From: Diplolepis rosae
Lineage: Eukaryota; Arthropoda; Insecta; Hymenoptera; Diplolepididae
Assembly: GCA_030998225.1 (NCBI GenBank)
Contig: JAPYXD010000700.1
Coordinates: 1,240,001-1,304,000 of the forward strand
Reading direction: 5' to 3'
Length of the DNA: 64,000 nt
The notes under the pieces were generated by a model that worked only from the letters and a program-made list of their open reading frames with translations, searched no databases and was not told the DNA's origin. The number at the start of each line of letters is the position of its first letter. Within the stretch, counting starts at the first letter, position 1. The position numbers and the translations under genes are program-made. Positions 12,511 through 24,785 of this stretch are shown here, in pieces.

Positions 12511-12640
12511 ACTTTACCACGAGAGCAATTTAGTTTCTACAGGCTTTTATCCACAATTTTTAATTTTTCAAAAAAAATAATTGTTCATTGAAAATTGTGG
12601 ATAAAAACCTATACGAATTAAATTGCTAATATGGTAAAGT
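12511..12640. repeat. Short foldback (MITE-like)
   Basis: Inverted ends ACTTTACCAC..AGCAATTTAG and AAATTGCT..ATGGTAAAGT, with inner arms GGCTTTTATCCACAATTTT and AAAATTGTGGATAAAAACC. About 130 bp, non-coding, no clear TSD. Confidence 0.6.
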
Positions 12641-13164
12641 ATTGAATGCTCCTAAGTTACAGTGTTTTTAAAATGACCTAAGTGGAGATTTAGAGAGGTC
12701 GAGTTTTCAAAATCTCGGGTTTTCGGCGCATATTGATATTTATTTAAGGATCATGTGTTCAGGTTCTAATGACTGTCGATTGTTCTTGATTATAGTAGTA
12801 GTGTGAGCGTTTACTTTTATTATTATTATTTTTATTTTAACATTGTTTCAATATCACTATTATTCTTAACAAAAAACTCGGGCTTTTCAAATTCATTACC
12901 TATGCCTAGGCAATGTATAGAATGCCAAGAATGCATAGTATAATTATCTTAAGTTTATATGTTCGTCTTTTTAATCGATGTTGATAATTTCAGTTCTAAA
13001 AGGCGTTAATAAATATTTGAATTTTTAATAAATTACAATGAGTTCAATTATTTCGGTTAAAATCCTACTCTGATCATAAATATGTAACACGTTTTAAAAT
13101 TACGGACTGTTCGCTCCGTCTACTTCTGCTTAACACAACTTTACATACGTTCATACTAAGTCAA
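12641..13164. other. AT-rich intergenic DNA
   Basis: No gene, RNA or terminus recognised. Confidence 0.45.
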
Positions 13165-13650
13165 TTTTATCTTTTTCTATCTCTTTGTCTATGTTTCCTT
13201 AGAATGAAGTTTAATATCTTTTTATATGTGAGTCGACGTTCGTGTTCCAGATTGCTACCCTTTTATTATCCCTGAGTTTATCCCTCTGGCCTGAAATTTT
13301 TTATTCCTTTCTGTCTTGTCTGCCTCTCCTTATTCGAAAATGAGGTATATATTTCATTCCAAAACATCATGTAACTATATTTTCCATAAGATTAATTATT
13401 CTTTCACTAGATAAAGAATATATATCACTCAAAGAATAGTTAATCTTGTGCAAAATAGTTACATGTTTTAGAATAAGATATACCTCATTCCGGAATACGG
13501 AGGGGTAGACGAAAGAAAAGGAATAAAAAATTTCTGTCGAGAGGGATAAACTAAGGGATAATAAAAGGTAAGCTTTCTCTGACACGAATGTCGATTCAGG
13601 TATATAGAGGGATATTAAAATTCATTCCAAAAAGATATAGATGAGGGATC
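13165..13650. repeat. ~480-bp imperfect inverted repeat
   Basis: Centre near 13,410. Left blocks CCTTTTATTATCCC, ATGAGGTATATATTTCATTCC and AACATCATGTAACTAT are mirrored at the right as GGGATAATAAAAGG, GAATAAGATATACCTCATTCC and ATAGTTACATGTT. Arms are diverged. No coding function or TSD recognised. Confidence 0.6.
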
Positions 13651-14125
13651 GAAAGAAATGAGTATTTCCACCACGATCTGATAGAAAAGGATAATAATTC
13701 TGGGATAGAAAGAGATACAGGTTTGGCATAGACTAAGCGACAGAAAGGGATAGCTATTCTTAAATGTGACTGATAGAGTCAGGGATAGCAAGAGATAGAC
13801 AAGCGGAATAGACTAGGAGATAGAAAGAGATAGCTTCTCTCAAACTTGGGTGATAGACTGAAGGATAGGAAGAGATAAATATTTAAGATACGCTAAGAGA
13901 TGGAAGAAGATATAGTTATTCTCTTGTTTGGGTGAGGAATGGAAAGAGATAGAGACATTCCATGACATGAGAGATAAACTGCGAAATAGGAAGAGATAGA
14001 TATTACCATTCACATGAATAGAGTGAGAGATTAAACAGGATAACGTTTTGGGGATGCAAATCAGCTACTTGAAAGAGATAGACAAGTTCTATATCTTTCT
14101 ATCCAACAATTTCTATCCCTTTCTA
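13600..14125. repeat. Purine-rich minisatellite (GATAGAAAGAGATA)
   Basis: Repeated GATAGAAAGAGATA / AAGAGATAGA blocks spaced 25-60 bp. This is the complement of the pyrimidine family at 1.4-2.2 and 4.9-5.1 kb. Near 14,080-14,130 the strand bias flips to CTATCTTTCTATCC, making a local inverted repeat. Confidence 0.65.
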
Positions 14126-14267
14126 TCGCTTTACTTCCAGCAGGGAGGTGTCCTCGTAGACAATTTGAAACTCTTATATCGCAAATAATGCAATAAATTC
14201 AAATATTTAAAGAATTTGAAAATCTTTCTGTGGATTTTAAAATTCTTTAAATATTTCTATTTTTCAA

Positions 14268-14518
14268 AATATATTTTAAGTGGTATTTAGAGCCGTAAAA
14301 TAATTACTAAAATCTGCCGAACCTTAACCTCCAGGCATGAAATATTTTGTAATCCCCTTAAATCGATTTTGCGAAAACAATGTATTAGAATACTTTTCAA
14401 GAAACACATTTAAGATGCATTTGCATTTGCACATATCAAAATATATTTTACGTGGTATTTAAAACAGAGAATAATTGTCAAAATCTGTGGAACCCTAACC
14501 TCCAGGCATGAAATATCC
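14268..14518. repeat. Two direct copies of a ~75-bp repeat
   Basis: ATATATTTTA.GTGGTATTTA followed by AACCT.AACCTCCAGGCATGAAATAT occurs at 14,268-14,347 and 14,440-14,515, about 170 bp apart. Non-coding. Confidence 0.6.
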
Positions 14519-16083
14519 TTTATTTCCTCAAAGTTGATAACTTCAAAAATAAACTTAATAATAAAAAGAAAGGTACTAGAAATACTTCTAAAGCAGTAAC
14601 TGAAGTCTTTCTGGAAAATACAAAGAATCCTGGGTATAAAAAGATAATTAATAAACTCTTAACTACTTATGAAGGATAGAGCTCTATGCCTCAAAAATTC
14701 ATTTTCTACATTCTCCTTTAGTATTTTTCTAAACAAATGTAGGGGCTGTCGAAATAAACAAGGTGAGAGATTCCACCAAGATTTTTCCGCTGTGAAGAAG
14801 ATATGTGGGTAAATCCATGATCAATACGCTTGCCAATTATTGCTTGATGATCATTCGTGATTCTTCTGAAACTACCCGTAAAAGAGCAGGAAATCCGCTT
14901 TTTACAAAGCACTTAAAATCGACACAAACCTAAACTCATACCCAAACTCATGTCCGTGAAGTTAGCACTCCGACCATGGAAAATCCAAACTTTTTTTGGT
15001 GAAATCGTTTGGTGGTTGTTTGGTGGTCGTTAGGTGGTAGTTTTCGACGTTTGGTGGTCAAAATTACAAAAACTACAGAATTTTTAGTGTTGGAGTGCTA
15101 ACTTCACGCTGCACTCCACATGTTAATATTTTCCAAAATTTCTTTTTGTAATCGTTTGGTGGTCGTTAGGTGGTAGTTTTTGACGTTTGGTGGTCAAAAT
15201 TGTGGGAGATATCATTTTTCAAAAAAATCTTTTATAGTATGCGCAGAAGATCTGCGCATGTGTGCACTTGGCGCGCAATTTGAAAACAAAATTATAAAAA
15301 ACTATTCAGATCGTTTAATAATCTATTAAATTACATTTATTTTATGCATCTTTAAATGCTTTACATTATTCAAAGGTAAACATCATCCTTCAATAGCTAT
15401 CTTAAATTTACATCACATTTATTATCTCAAAAACTAAGTTTCTTGATATTTTAAAATAATTCTATTTGGAAGCACTTCATGATTGTTTGGTAATCGTCTG
15501 GAGGTAGTTTCTGACGTTAGGTGGTCACAATTGTGTCAGATAATAATTTTTCAGACAATTTGTCACAGTGTGCACGAACGTTGGTGCGCGCATACTAAAC
15601 TGGCGCGAAATTTAAAAGACGGTAATACACAAAGTACAACTAAATACCTTGGGTAGCATATTTGATCATACAGAAAACGAATTTGATAGAAGTGTTAATT
15701 GTTTTTGAATAATTTTTTGAACAACTAAATATTGCTACGTAAAAAAGTATTATGTATAACACTTATTGTACTTGTCTAATGTTTCTCTTTAAAGCAAGTT
15801 TAAAAGAAACGAGGATTGTATCACTAATTTAGTATAAGTAGAAATATAATACTGAAAGTGTTAATTTTAGATCTGAAGTATATAATGTGTATAATATTAT
15901 ATTTATATGTGCTTTATGAATCTTTTCGTCCAGAAACTCCTAATGCATATTTCAAATATGTTTGCTATGTTCCATACATATAGGTGCCTGTGTTGAAAAT
16001 TTTGGAAGAATTCTTATGTAATACGATTTCGCACACTATTTTCGTTGGAGCTCTTATTTTCCGAATCGTTCAAGCTTTTCAAA

Positions 16084-16555
16084 ATGAAGTAGTCCAGTAT
16101 GCAGCATCACGAATTGAAAAATTACTTGAAGTTCACTATGAATAAAAAACCGGATAAAATGAAAAAATATAAAAGATTTTGCTCACGAACCGATCGGAAT
16201 TTTTTTCAAAAAATGTTTATTATTAAAGAAGGATGCCAAATTGGTTCACAATGGCAAAACGCAAACAAGTTTTACATTCATGACAACTTCTCGTGAAGAC
16301 CTTATTACCGGCGTCTAAGCTATGAGATAAGTTTTTAATTTCTATGATAATTCTTTTTTTAATTTTCTTCTATATTGTAATCCTTTACAGAAATTTTGAA
16401 TTAATCTTTGAATTTATGGCACTGAAGAGGGCCCCCATATGTGGCCGAAACTTTTGCCTTTCTTTCTTTTTGCGCATTTTTAAATGTAATAATAATTTTA
16501 ATCAAAGAAAATAAGAAGAAACTGACTCTATGCCAAAGAAATGAACAAACATTAT
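16084..16555 (+). mobile_element. Penelope leader fragment inside the foldback spacer
   Basis: The spacer shares blocks with 26,600-26,960: ATGAAG.AGTCCAGTA.GCA, ACCGGATAAAATGAA, TACCGG.GTCT, GATAAGTTTTT and GAATTAATCTTTGAATTTATGGCACTGAAGA. In the 26-kb copy one segment is in opposite order relative to the ribozyme motif, so PLE copies in this family occur in inverted partial arrangements. Either a PLE inserted between the arms or the foldback captured it. Confidence 0.6.
16417..16458 (+). ncRNA. Hammerhead-ribozyme-like motif (degraded stem III)
   Basis: Type I layout: stem I 5' strand TGGCA, core CTGAAGA, stem II region, core GAAA, then TTTTGCC with TGCC pairing back to GGCA. Helix III is AC/TT here instead of AC/GT, so one pair is lost. 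Hammerhead motifs in Penelope leaders are established knowledge; activity of this copy is doubtful. Confidence 0.6.
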
Positions 16556-17696
16556 TGAAAAGCTTGAACGATTCGGAAAGTAAGAGCTCCAACGAAAATA
16601 GTGTGCGAAATCGTATTACATAAGAATTCTTCCAAAATTTTCAACACAGGCACCTATATGTATGGAACATAGCAAACATATTTGAAATATGCATTAGGAG
16701 TTTCTGGACGAAAAGATTCATAAAGCACATATAAATATAATATTATACACATTATATACTTCAGATCTAAAATTAACACTTTCAGTATTATATTTCTACT
16801 TATACTAAATTAGTGATACAATCCTCGTTTCTTTTAAACTTGCTTTAAAGAGAAACATTAGACAAGTACAATAAGTGTTATACATAATACTTTTTTACGT
16901 AGCAATATTTAGTTGTTCAAAAAATTATTCAAAAACAATTAACACTTCTATCAAATTCGTTTTCTGTATGATCAAATATGCTACCCAAGGTATTTAGTTG
17001 TACTTTGTGTATTACCGTCTTTTAAATTTCGCGCCGGTTTAGTATGCGCGCACCAACGTTCGTGCACACTGTGACAAATTGTCTGAAAAATTATTATCTG
17101 ACACAATTGTGACCACCTAACGTCAGAAACTACCTCCAGACGATTACCAAACAATCATGAAGTGCTTCCAAATAGAATTATTTTAAAATATCAAGAAACT
17201 TAGTTTTTGAGATAATAAATGTGATGTAAATTTAAGATAGCTATTGAAGGATGATGTTTACCTTTGAATAATGTAAAGCATTTAAAGATGCATAAAATAA
17301 ATGTAATTTAATAGATTATTAAACGATCTGAATAGTTTTTTATAATTTTGTTTTCAAATTGCGCGCCAAGTGCACACATGCGCAGATCTTCTGCGCATAC
17401 TATAAAAGATTTTTTTGAAAAATGATATCTCCCACAATTTTGACCACCAAACGTCGAAAACTACCACCTAACGACCACCAAACGATTACAAAAAGAAATT
17501 TTGGAAAATATTAACATGTGGAGTGCAGCGTGAAGTTAGCACTCCAACACTAAAAATTCTGTAGATTTTGTAATTTTGACCACCAAACGTCGAAAACTAC
17601 CACCTAACGACCACCAAACAACCACCAAACGATTTCACCAAAAAAAGTTTGGATTTTCCATGGTCGGAGTGCTAACTTCACGGACATCCCAAACTC

Positions 17697-18395
17697 GCAC
17701 CTAATAATAAGGAAGCGTCCGAATGAATAAATGTCAAGTAGTGTAGGTGACGCTAATTTACCTAGGTCACGTACACTATTTTGGACGGGTTCAGGTTTAG
17801 CTACCAATCATGATTCAGCTTAACCCTAATAACCTATCACAGTTCAATCAGACTCCCGCAAAAAAAATGTATGAAAATCGGCTACTACAGAAGCATAGGT
17901 GTATAGACGATTAAAGTTATTCTTCCTTCTGTATAAAAAGTCTATTAAATGCAATAATTTTCGATATATTTTTACAGCGAGGATTTAAATAACAATCACT
18001 TCACCATTGAACGTATAAATTTGTGAATATTTTTGAATGCAAGCCTTCTTACAGTCACTACAATATGCTAAAACAAAATAAAACTTGTATTATAAACTGA
18101 AGGTATCTCAATTTTAATGTTATTCCTAAGTTTATTTAATACATTCTTAGAAAATTGTGAGACTTAATAGAACTGAAAGTTTAACGTACCCAACAGGATA
18201 CAATATTATATTTTCCTAATATCCATATATCGCTCCTTACACGAAAATACTATTTTCACTTTGAATTATTAAACAGTGTAGCAAAAATATCTAATCGGAT
18301 ACTTATCTGTATCCACACAACTTATCAAGAAACCTATTATAATTACTTTTGTTTATAATTCAGTAAACTCCGATTGCGGCAGGCCAGAAAAGCTG
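17697..18395. other. AT-rich intergenic DNA
   Basis: Short frame at 17,604-17,807 lies partly in the foldback arm and has no motif. Nothing else recognised. Confidence 0.45.
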
Positions 18396-18462
18396 GAATA
18401 TAACCAGCAGCCGTATGCATCAGCCGGCAGCCCGTATTTCACGATTCCGTTCGATTCTAACT

Positions 18463-20288
18463 TGACCCCCTTAGTGTCCTAAGTCGAATTCCTAAGTTAG
18501 TTTGCCGAATCATCACACGCGGCGCTAACTGTAGCATCACTCCCTGAAAATGCACAGTAACATACGAAGAATTTAATAAAAAAATTTTTTAAATTTATTA
18601 TTCAATGCCATAAACAAATAAAAGAGATCAGACTTGAAATAATAATATTATTTGAATATTTTAAATTAAAGTTTCCCCTTTTTATTCATATTTATCTCGT
18701 ACAAAAACTATTTTGAAACATTCAGCTGATATTAGAATTTAAATATTAATATCTCTTCTATTCCGTATTAGCATTGAATAATAACTTTTTTAAAATTTTT
18801 TTATTTGATTGTGTACATATCACTGCATTTATATTATTTTTTTGAGACAAAATTAAGTTGAAAAATGGAAAAAAAATAAAAAATTCTGAATAAGGAACGA
18901 AGTTGATGAGAGTTGTAATTAGTTGGAAATCATTATGAATAATTAAAGAAAATAAAATATAAAATAAGGTGAATATTAATTTATATTTTTAAAATAATTA
19001 CCTGAAATTAATAAAAACAGTATAATAAGAACAATAAAATATTTTTTTCATTTTCAAAACCGAAAGTGGTCTATCTACGTCCGTTTTCATCCTCTCTAAC
19101 ATTCACGAAATTTTGGAAACAACATTTTATGTACTTTGGACACAAACAAGTAGAAACTGGACCAAATTATTCATATAAACTTTGCTACTCTTCTCAGGTA
19201 TCACATGCCCATAAAGCTCATAATTTTAGTAATAGATCAAATAAATTATATTTCTAGAAATCACGTTAGAGGTAATGAAATTTTGCATTTAGTGACCTAA
19301 GAACGAAGTGTTTTTGTGCAGCATTGAAAAAAATAATGCAAAAAAAGTCCAAGTTTCATAGTTTTAACCATTTTTAATAACACCTAAAGCAATGAACTTT
19401 TCGAAATTTTTGTTCATCTATCACAAAGGTAGATTTACGGAAAATATCCGATGTATATGAAAAAAACTGTAATCATTTTTACCTGGATGCTGTGAAAGTT
19501 TAAATTTAGGGAAACAAAGTTTTAAAAGTTTAAATTCGTGAAATCAATCATTAAAAAAATATAAAAGTACTTTTAATGTATTTCTAAGTTACATATTTTC
19601 TATTTTGTTTCTAATAATTAATTTTCACAATTTGTAGTATCCGCTTTTTAGGTATGAAAATGCTTTGAATTTTTACAACTTTTTGTTTCCCTAAATTTCA
19701 ACTTTCACATTTCTTGAATGATAGAGACGAGTTTTCATTAATGTTAGTTAACTATTTTAAAAATATAAATTAATATTCTCCTTTTTTTATATTCTATTTT
19801 CTTCAATTATTCATAATGATTTCCAACTAATTACAACTCTCATCAACTTCGTTCCTTGTTCAGAATTTTTCATTTTTTTTCCATTTTTCAACTTAATTTT
19901 ACCTCAAAAAAATAATATCAATGCAGTGATATGTAGACAATTTAATATAAAAATTTAAAAAAAGTTATTATTCAATGCCCAAAACGGAATAAAAGAGATA
20001 TTAATATTTAAATTCTAATATCAGCTGAATGTTTCAAAATAGTTTTTGTACGAGATAAATATGAATAAAAAGAGGAAAATTTAATTTAAAATACTCAAAT
20101 AATATTATTATTTAAAGTCTGATCTCTTTTATTTGTTCATGGCATTCAATAATATATTAAAAATTTTTTTAAATTAAATTCTTCTTATGTAACTGTGCAT
20201 TTTCAGGGAGTGATGGTACAGTTAGTGCCGCGTGTGACGATTCGGCAAACTAACTTAGGAATTCAACTTGGGACACTAAGGGGGTCAA
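18463..20288. mobile_element. Foldback with ~540-bp arms
   Basis: Begins TTGACCCCCTTAGTGTCC and ends GGACACTAAGGGGGTCAA. Arms are matched through TTTGCCGAATCATCACACGCGG, CTCCCTGAAAATGCACAGT and GAACGAAGTTGATGAGAG, to about 19,000 and 19,750. The roughly 750-bp middle is AT-rich; the small frame at 19,066-19,257 has no motif. No clear TSD was found. Confidence 0.7.
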
Positions 20289-21537
20289 GTCATAGATTAA
20301 TTCATAATTATATTTTTCAAGTGCAAAATTAATTTCCGCCTATTTTGAGTACCTACTTGTCGCTTGTAATTCTTTTAATTTTTTAATATAAAATAAAATG
20401 TCATAAATTTGTAGGTTATGATGACCATTTGTTTTGAAGGATTTGAAGAATGTGTTGAAAACGAGAACATGCTTATCGATACATTCTTCAAATCTTTCAA
20501 AACAAACGGTCATCATAACCTACAAATTTATGACATTTCATTTTATATTAAAAAATTAAAAGAATAACAAGCGACAAGTAGGTACTCAAAATAAGCGGAA
20601 ATGAATTTTTCACTTGAAAAATATAATTACAGTAAAACCCCATTTATCGCAACACCTTGCAATCAAATGCCTCCCGTTTATCGCAAAAATAGAGGGGTTC
20701 CCACTTCTTCGCCACCAGCTTGAACAACTGATTATCAGCACATGCGCCTAAACGAATAGTTTCACGCGCTTTCGCTGTTTATCATTGTTTACAGTCGTGT
20801 TTCAATAACCTCGAATGCGTTTTTTTATTGTCATTATATGTGCAATTATAAATGAGTGAAAACGTGGAACCGAACGATGGTACGTAAACGACTACTACAA
20901 ACAATAAATTTTAATTACTTTAAAGCTTACATATTTCTCTTATAATTTTCGAATGCATGATTGAATTTTTTTCAGTAGAAATATTCCCGCATTTTGTAAA
21001 ACAATTGATTCGCAATTGGTAAATCGATTGCTGTACTAGGCACAATTCATGCTATAATTTGTCATAATAATATACATTGAAATGTGAAAAATTTATATAT
21101 TTTTCTGTTACACATAAAACACAAATATGTAGCAATATATACATAAACGATAGTTTGGAAAGAACTGCTAAATAAAGAATTTCAAAAACATTTATGCATT
21201 TAATGAGAAAAAAAATGTACCTCTCAAAATAAGTACGGATTCCAAAGACACTTAAAAAAATGTAATAAAATCCTTTTAATAAATTAATGGCTACAAATAA
21301 TTTAATATCTCCCTAATATACGAAAATTCATATAAAGATATGCATCACAAATTTAAAAGTGAGGGGTATTCCCGCCTATCCTTAAGAATCACGTGACCAC
21401 TCCTTCTACTAATAAGAGGGGGAAAAAATGGTAAGGTTTATTGCGATAAACGGGAGAGACAAGTTGCAATAAACGGGAGTTGCGATAAACGGGTGTTGCG
21501 ATAAATGGGGTTTTACTGTATTAATAAATTTATGACT
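20289..21537. mobile_element. Small foldback split by a pogo-like element
   Basis: Before interruption this was a foldback of about 360 bp: GTCATAGATTAATTCATAATTATA (20,289) mirrors TATAATTA (20,622-20,629) joined to TTAATAAATTTATGAC (21,521-21,536). Inner arms TGAGTACCTACTTGTCGCTTG and GGTTATGATGACC are almost perfectly mirrored about 20,468. The pogo-like element entered a TA near its right end. Confidence 0.7.
20630..21518. mobile_element. Non-autonomous pogo-like element (TA TSD)
   Basis: Ends CAGTAAAACCCCATTTATCG and CGATAAATGGGGTTTTACTG, flanked by TA on each side and splitting an otherwise continuous foldback arm. CAGT..ACTG ends with a TA TSD fit the pogo/Tigger branch of Tc1/mariner. 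Internal copies of the end motif (TTGCGATAAACGGGAG) are subterminal. A short frame at 20,852 (MSENVEPND, followed by GTACGT) could be a relict 5' exon; no transposase core remains. Confidence 0.7.
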
Positions 21538-22633
21538 TACTTTTACGCTAGAAAATTTTGTTTCTTCAATTTCCCAATGATTCCCATATATTTCTTTCGT
21601 CCAAGACCAACCTAACTTACAGTCTATCCCTACCACATGGCCCGTGACGTCAACTTGGTTATCTCAATCGTGAAATACGGGCTGATGCATACGGCTGGTG
21701 CAAATCCAATGCATAGATGGGGGACGATTAAAGATCACTGATCTCTATAATACACTGGTTGCACAATGCCAATGGGAAAGTCAGCAAAGTCGTGTGCCCA
21801 ATTGAAGGCTGAGCCGCCATATTTACTAAGGTTGATTACAAAGAATGTTGCGGTAAATTCAAATATAGTAAAAAGGAAAAAGTGTAAATATTAAAGAAAC
21901 AATATGAAATCCATACTTTCTTACCGGTATTAGTATTGATAGTATACATAATTAAACTAATGAAATGAAATTTATTGAATAATACTAATATATAACTCGG
22001 TAATATTTATTATTATGGTACAGTAAAACCTATCGTAGCCGACACATATGGGAGACAAGTTCGGCTACGATGGGTACCAATGACATGCGATAATTGCTAG
22101 GGACTTATTACTAGCTTGGTTCAGTGCTGTGGCAACAGGTGCCCCTGTATTTAGTAACACACGTGTACCGGCTTGTAAATATTTTTTGTGTTTACTTTTG
22201 TGCAAAAAGGTGAGTAAAAGTTAGTTTGAAAAATAATCAGTGATTTTTGTTGATAATTTAAAAATTTCATGTATAAATTCAGTCGATAAAAAACTATAAG
22301 GAATACATAGTGCTTTAGTGGAAAATGTATAGATGACAGTTGAGGTTATGTTGCACGACTGTGCATACATATTTAAGATCTTAATAGGTTGAAATATAAT
22401 TGGTTATGAAAATTCTCCAATTTTTCGAAGTTAAATTGTAATTAAAATTTATAATTCAAATATAATCATTAATTAAATTAATATTTCATTTAAAATATTC
22501 ATTGGAAAAAGAAAATTACTAAGACGTTTTACAAAAATATGAGAACCTCCAAAGACGGTGCTTAAGACGGCCCTGACCATGCACATTTCTCGACCAATAA
22601 TGTGAAGCGTCAGAGTGGGATGTTCGTTAGGAG

Positions 22634-24261
22634 CAGCCCCCTGTATCTTGCACCAAATGCATAAGAAAAAAATTACGTGAAAGTTGACTGCCGCCGGTGG
22701 CGGCGCTGACTGTTCATAGGCCCTAGATTAAAAAAAATGCATAGGAAAGAGCATAAAAAATTAATTTTCTCTTAATAAAAACTATATTATCGCATTTTCT
22801 TATACATGACAATAATCTAATAAGATCTCCATATTTTTCACAAAAATTTATTCTCTTCGAAAAGGTTAAGAAATTCACTTTAGGCAGAAAATCTAATTTC
22901 TAAATTCTGGCGGGAATTGCATTATTTGTATCATGTTTTTTATTTTATTATTGTTTTGTGTTCATTTAAATATTATTAATAATAGTTAACCTCGTTACAA
23001 TAAAATTTTATAATTTTTCATATTATATAACACATATATAATATAACATATAACAAAAACATATAATACATATACTATATATTACTACTGTAATTAAATG
23101 AAACTCCTTTTAAAAAAAACATTTCAAAAATACTGTTCGGAATTTGGACTAAAATGTGTTAATATTATACTATGAAATATATTAATAATATATTATAATT
23201 CAATGCAGTAAAATAGTTTTAAAACAAATTGCACTTAGATTATTGTATAAATAACATCGAGTAAAAGTGATTTTTTAATTGACTGGAGTTTATCTAATAA
23301 AAGTAATTCTCTGATAACTTATATTAACGTCTAGTTTTTTTGTTTAGATGATACGGTGTTCTCATCCATTTTGAACATCTCATAAATATAATATTTGGTA
23401 TGTGAGCATATTATTAAGTTAGGCCTCAATCAGCTTTGCTGCCTTTTTCTTTTCAAGATTGGCCTTCTTTATATCAGCCATCTTAATTTTTGTAAATTAT
23501 AAATTTAAGTTTTCAATTCCTATTACTTTAGGAATTCTATGTAATTCAGTAAAACTATGAGCTATAAAAAGTAAGGGATCTAAATTAACAAAAAATCTAA
23601 ACATATTCTTTTATAAAGTTCAAAACTTTATTTTAATAACAAAATTGTTAGAAATCAGAAAAAATTCATTGCACAACTAGATACAATTAATTAATATTGA
23701 AACATTAAACTTTATTATATTATGAAATTAATTATTAATATCTCTATTAAATAAAATGTTTTATTTCAAACTAATTAAGAAAATAAACAATGTGTTCGAT
23801 GTACTTATTCTTCCCAAAACTGTTACTCCATCGGGCGTATAGGTTAACCTCACTTGAAGAATATCTTCTGGCTTAAAATGCTTTTCGCAAATCGCATGAC
23901 CTGATTTTAATTTGATGTCATCGCGAAGGATAGCAATTTGCCATAATTTTATCGTATTTTCATCCTTCGGTACAATGAAAAAACGAACTTTGTCAGAGCA
24001 AGACTTATATCCGGATTTGCACCCAAAACACACACATTTCACCATTTTTTACATCAATTTTTTTGGAAATTTGTTTCTAAACTCGCGAACTTTATCTCAC
24101 TACCGTTCAAGAACTCGAAAATTTGAAAATTTACAGAGAAAAGCTTAAAAACTATGTTTTGTAATGTGATTTTCGTGTAACTCGGCCCAATGAACAGTCA
24201 GCGCCACCATGTCAGCCAGTCACAATTCATGTCATTTTCAACTCAGAGATGCAGGGGGCTG
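22634..24261 (-). mobile_element. P-element-like transposon, internally reduced
   Basis: Ends CAGCCCCCTGTATCTTGC and AACTCAGAGATGCAGGGGGCTG, with subterminal inverted GGCGCTGACTGTTCAT / ATGAACAGTCAGCGCC. Flanked by an exact 8-bp TSD, GTTAGGAG (22626-22633 and 24262-24269). An 8-bp TSD together with a THAP DNA-binding domain inside fits the P superfamily. The 1,628-bp element keeps a THAP exon (23,761-24,045, minus) but no recognisable transposase catalytic region. Confidence 0.8.
23761..24045 (-). CDS. THAP zinc-finger exon of the P-like element
   Basis: 94-codon frame starting MVKCVCFGCKSGY. THAP C2CH features are visible: C4 and C9 (CxxxxC), P26, W35, then C53-x2-H56-F57 (CEKHF). These are the zinc ligands and invariant residues of the family, which binds DNA in P-type transposases. 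The frame runs 37 codons past the finger and stops without transposase sequence. It could be a spliced first exon whose partners are deleted, or a free THAP repressor-like product; expression is unknown. Confidence 0.75.
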   Translation of the reverse strand: MVKCVCFGCKSGYKSCSDKVRFFIVPKDENTIKLWQIAILRDDIKLKSGHAICEKHFKPEDILQVRLTYTPDGVTVLGRISTSNTLFIFLISLK

Positions 24262-24311
24262 GTTAGGAGAGTGTCGGCTACGATAGGTTTTACTGTATAT
24301 ATTTAAATAGG

Positions 24312-24785
24312 CATATGTGACGCGATCCGAGAAAAGGGACCTTCGAGGCAAAAAATTGATTTTAGGATTATGATTGATTCTATAAGTTCTTGAATTGATC
24401 TTTCGAGGAGTACAATCAGAAATGTTGTATCTGCATTATTTTAAAAGATATAAATTATTGAAAGACAGCCTGCGAACGCGTGCTCTTTGCTCGTACTCTT
24501 TTTCTTCTCCCGCCACTTCCCCCCCTGGTCGCCGCTTCACCTGCGTGGAGCTCTATACTCCGAAGAATCAACGTGCTTGTTGCAACGTGCTGTGTTGTGA
24601 CTAGTTTATGATAACAGAAGAGAGTGGGGAAACACAGGAGAACTCTAGGAAGTGGGGGGTCAGAATCCCCCACTTAGGCTTCTCCTCCGCTCAGTCGCCT
24701 CGAGATCGAGATTTCTTCAATCGCTCGTCATGTAAAATTTCACTTTTGCCTCGAAGGTCCTTTTTCTCGGATCGCGTCACATATG
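24312..24785. mobile_element. MITE with ~45-bp TIRs
   Basis: Left CATATGTGACGCGATCCGAG with AAAGGGACCTTCGAGGCAAAA, right TTTTGCCTCGAAGGTCC with CTCGGATCGCGTCACATATG. The interior has a C/T-rich stretch (24,495-24,530). Open frames on both strands are short and have no motif. Superfamily not assigned; no unambiguous TSD. Confidence 0.7.

Larger units (their letters stand above)
14950..17687. mobile_element. Foldback transposon, ~1.1-kb TIRs, 9-bp TSD (MULE-like)
   Basis: Near-perfect inverted arms run 14,950 to about 16,083 and about 16,556 to 17,687, with ends ATGTCCGTGAAGTTAGC and GCTAACTTCACGGACAT. Flanked by the 9-bp direct repeat CCCAAACTC (14941-14949 and 17688-17696). Each arm carries subterminal GTTTGGTGGT/CGTTAGGTGGT repeats that look like protein-binding arrays, and an internal copy of the end motif (GGAGTGCTAACTTCACG). 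Long TIRs with a 9-bp TSD fit Mutator-like elements by established family rules, but no transposase is present. The 470-bp spacer is Penelope-derived and holds a hammerhead-like motif. Confidence 0.75.
18398..21705. mobile_element. Outer inverted ends enclosing nested foldbacks
   Basis: Left CAGCCGTATGCATCAGCC..CCCGTATTTCACGATT (about 18,398-18,448) is inverted at the right as AATCGTGAAATACGGGCTGATGCATACGGCTGG (about 21,667-21,699). Between them sit the foldback 18,463-20,288, the foldback 20,289-21,537 and the pogo-like element 20,630-21,518. The outer pair is short, and whether it ever moved as a unit is inference. Confidence 0.5.
22021..24295. mobile_element. Second pogo-like element, host of a P-like insertion
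   Basis: Ends CAGTAAAACCTATCGTAGCC and GGCTACGATAGGTTTTACTG, with flanking TA. It shares the first 10 bp with the element at 20,630-21,518. Removing the P-like element and one TSD leaves about 640 bp, a non-autonomous size. A frame near 22,185-22,212 followed by GTGAGT could be a relict exon, but this is weak. Confidence 0.7.
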
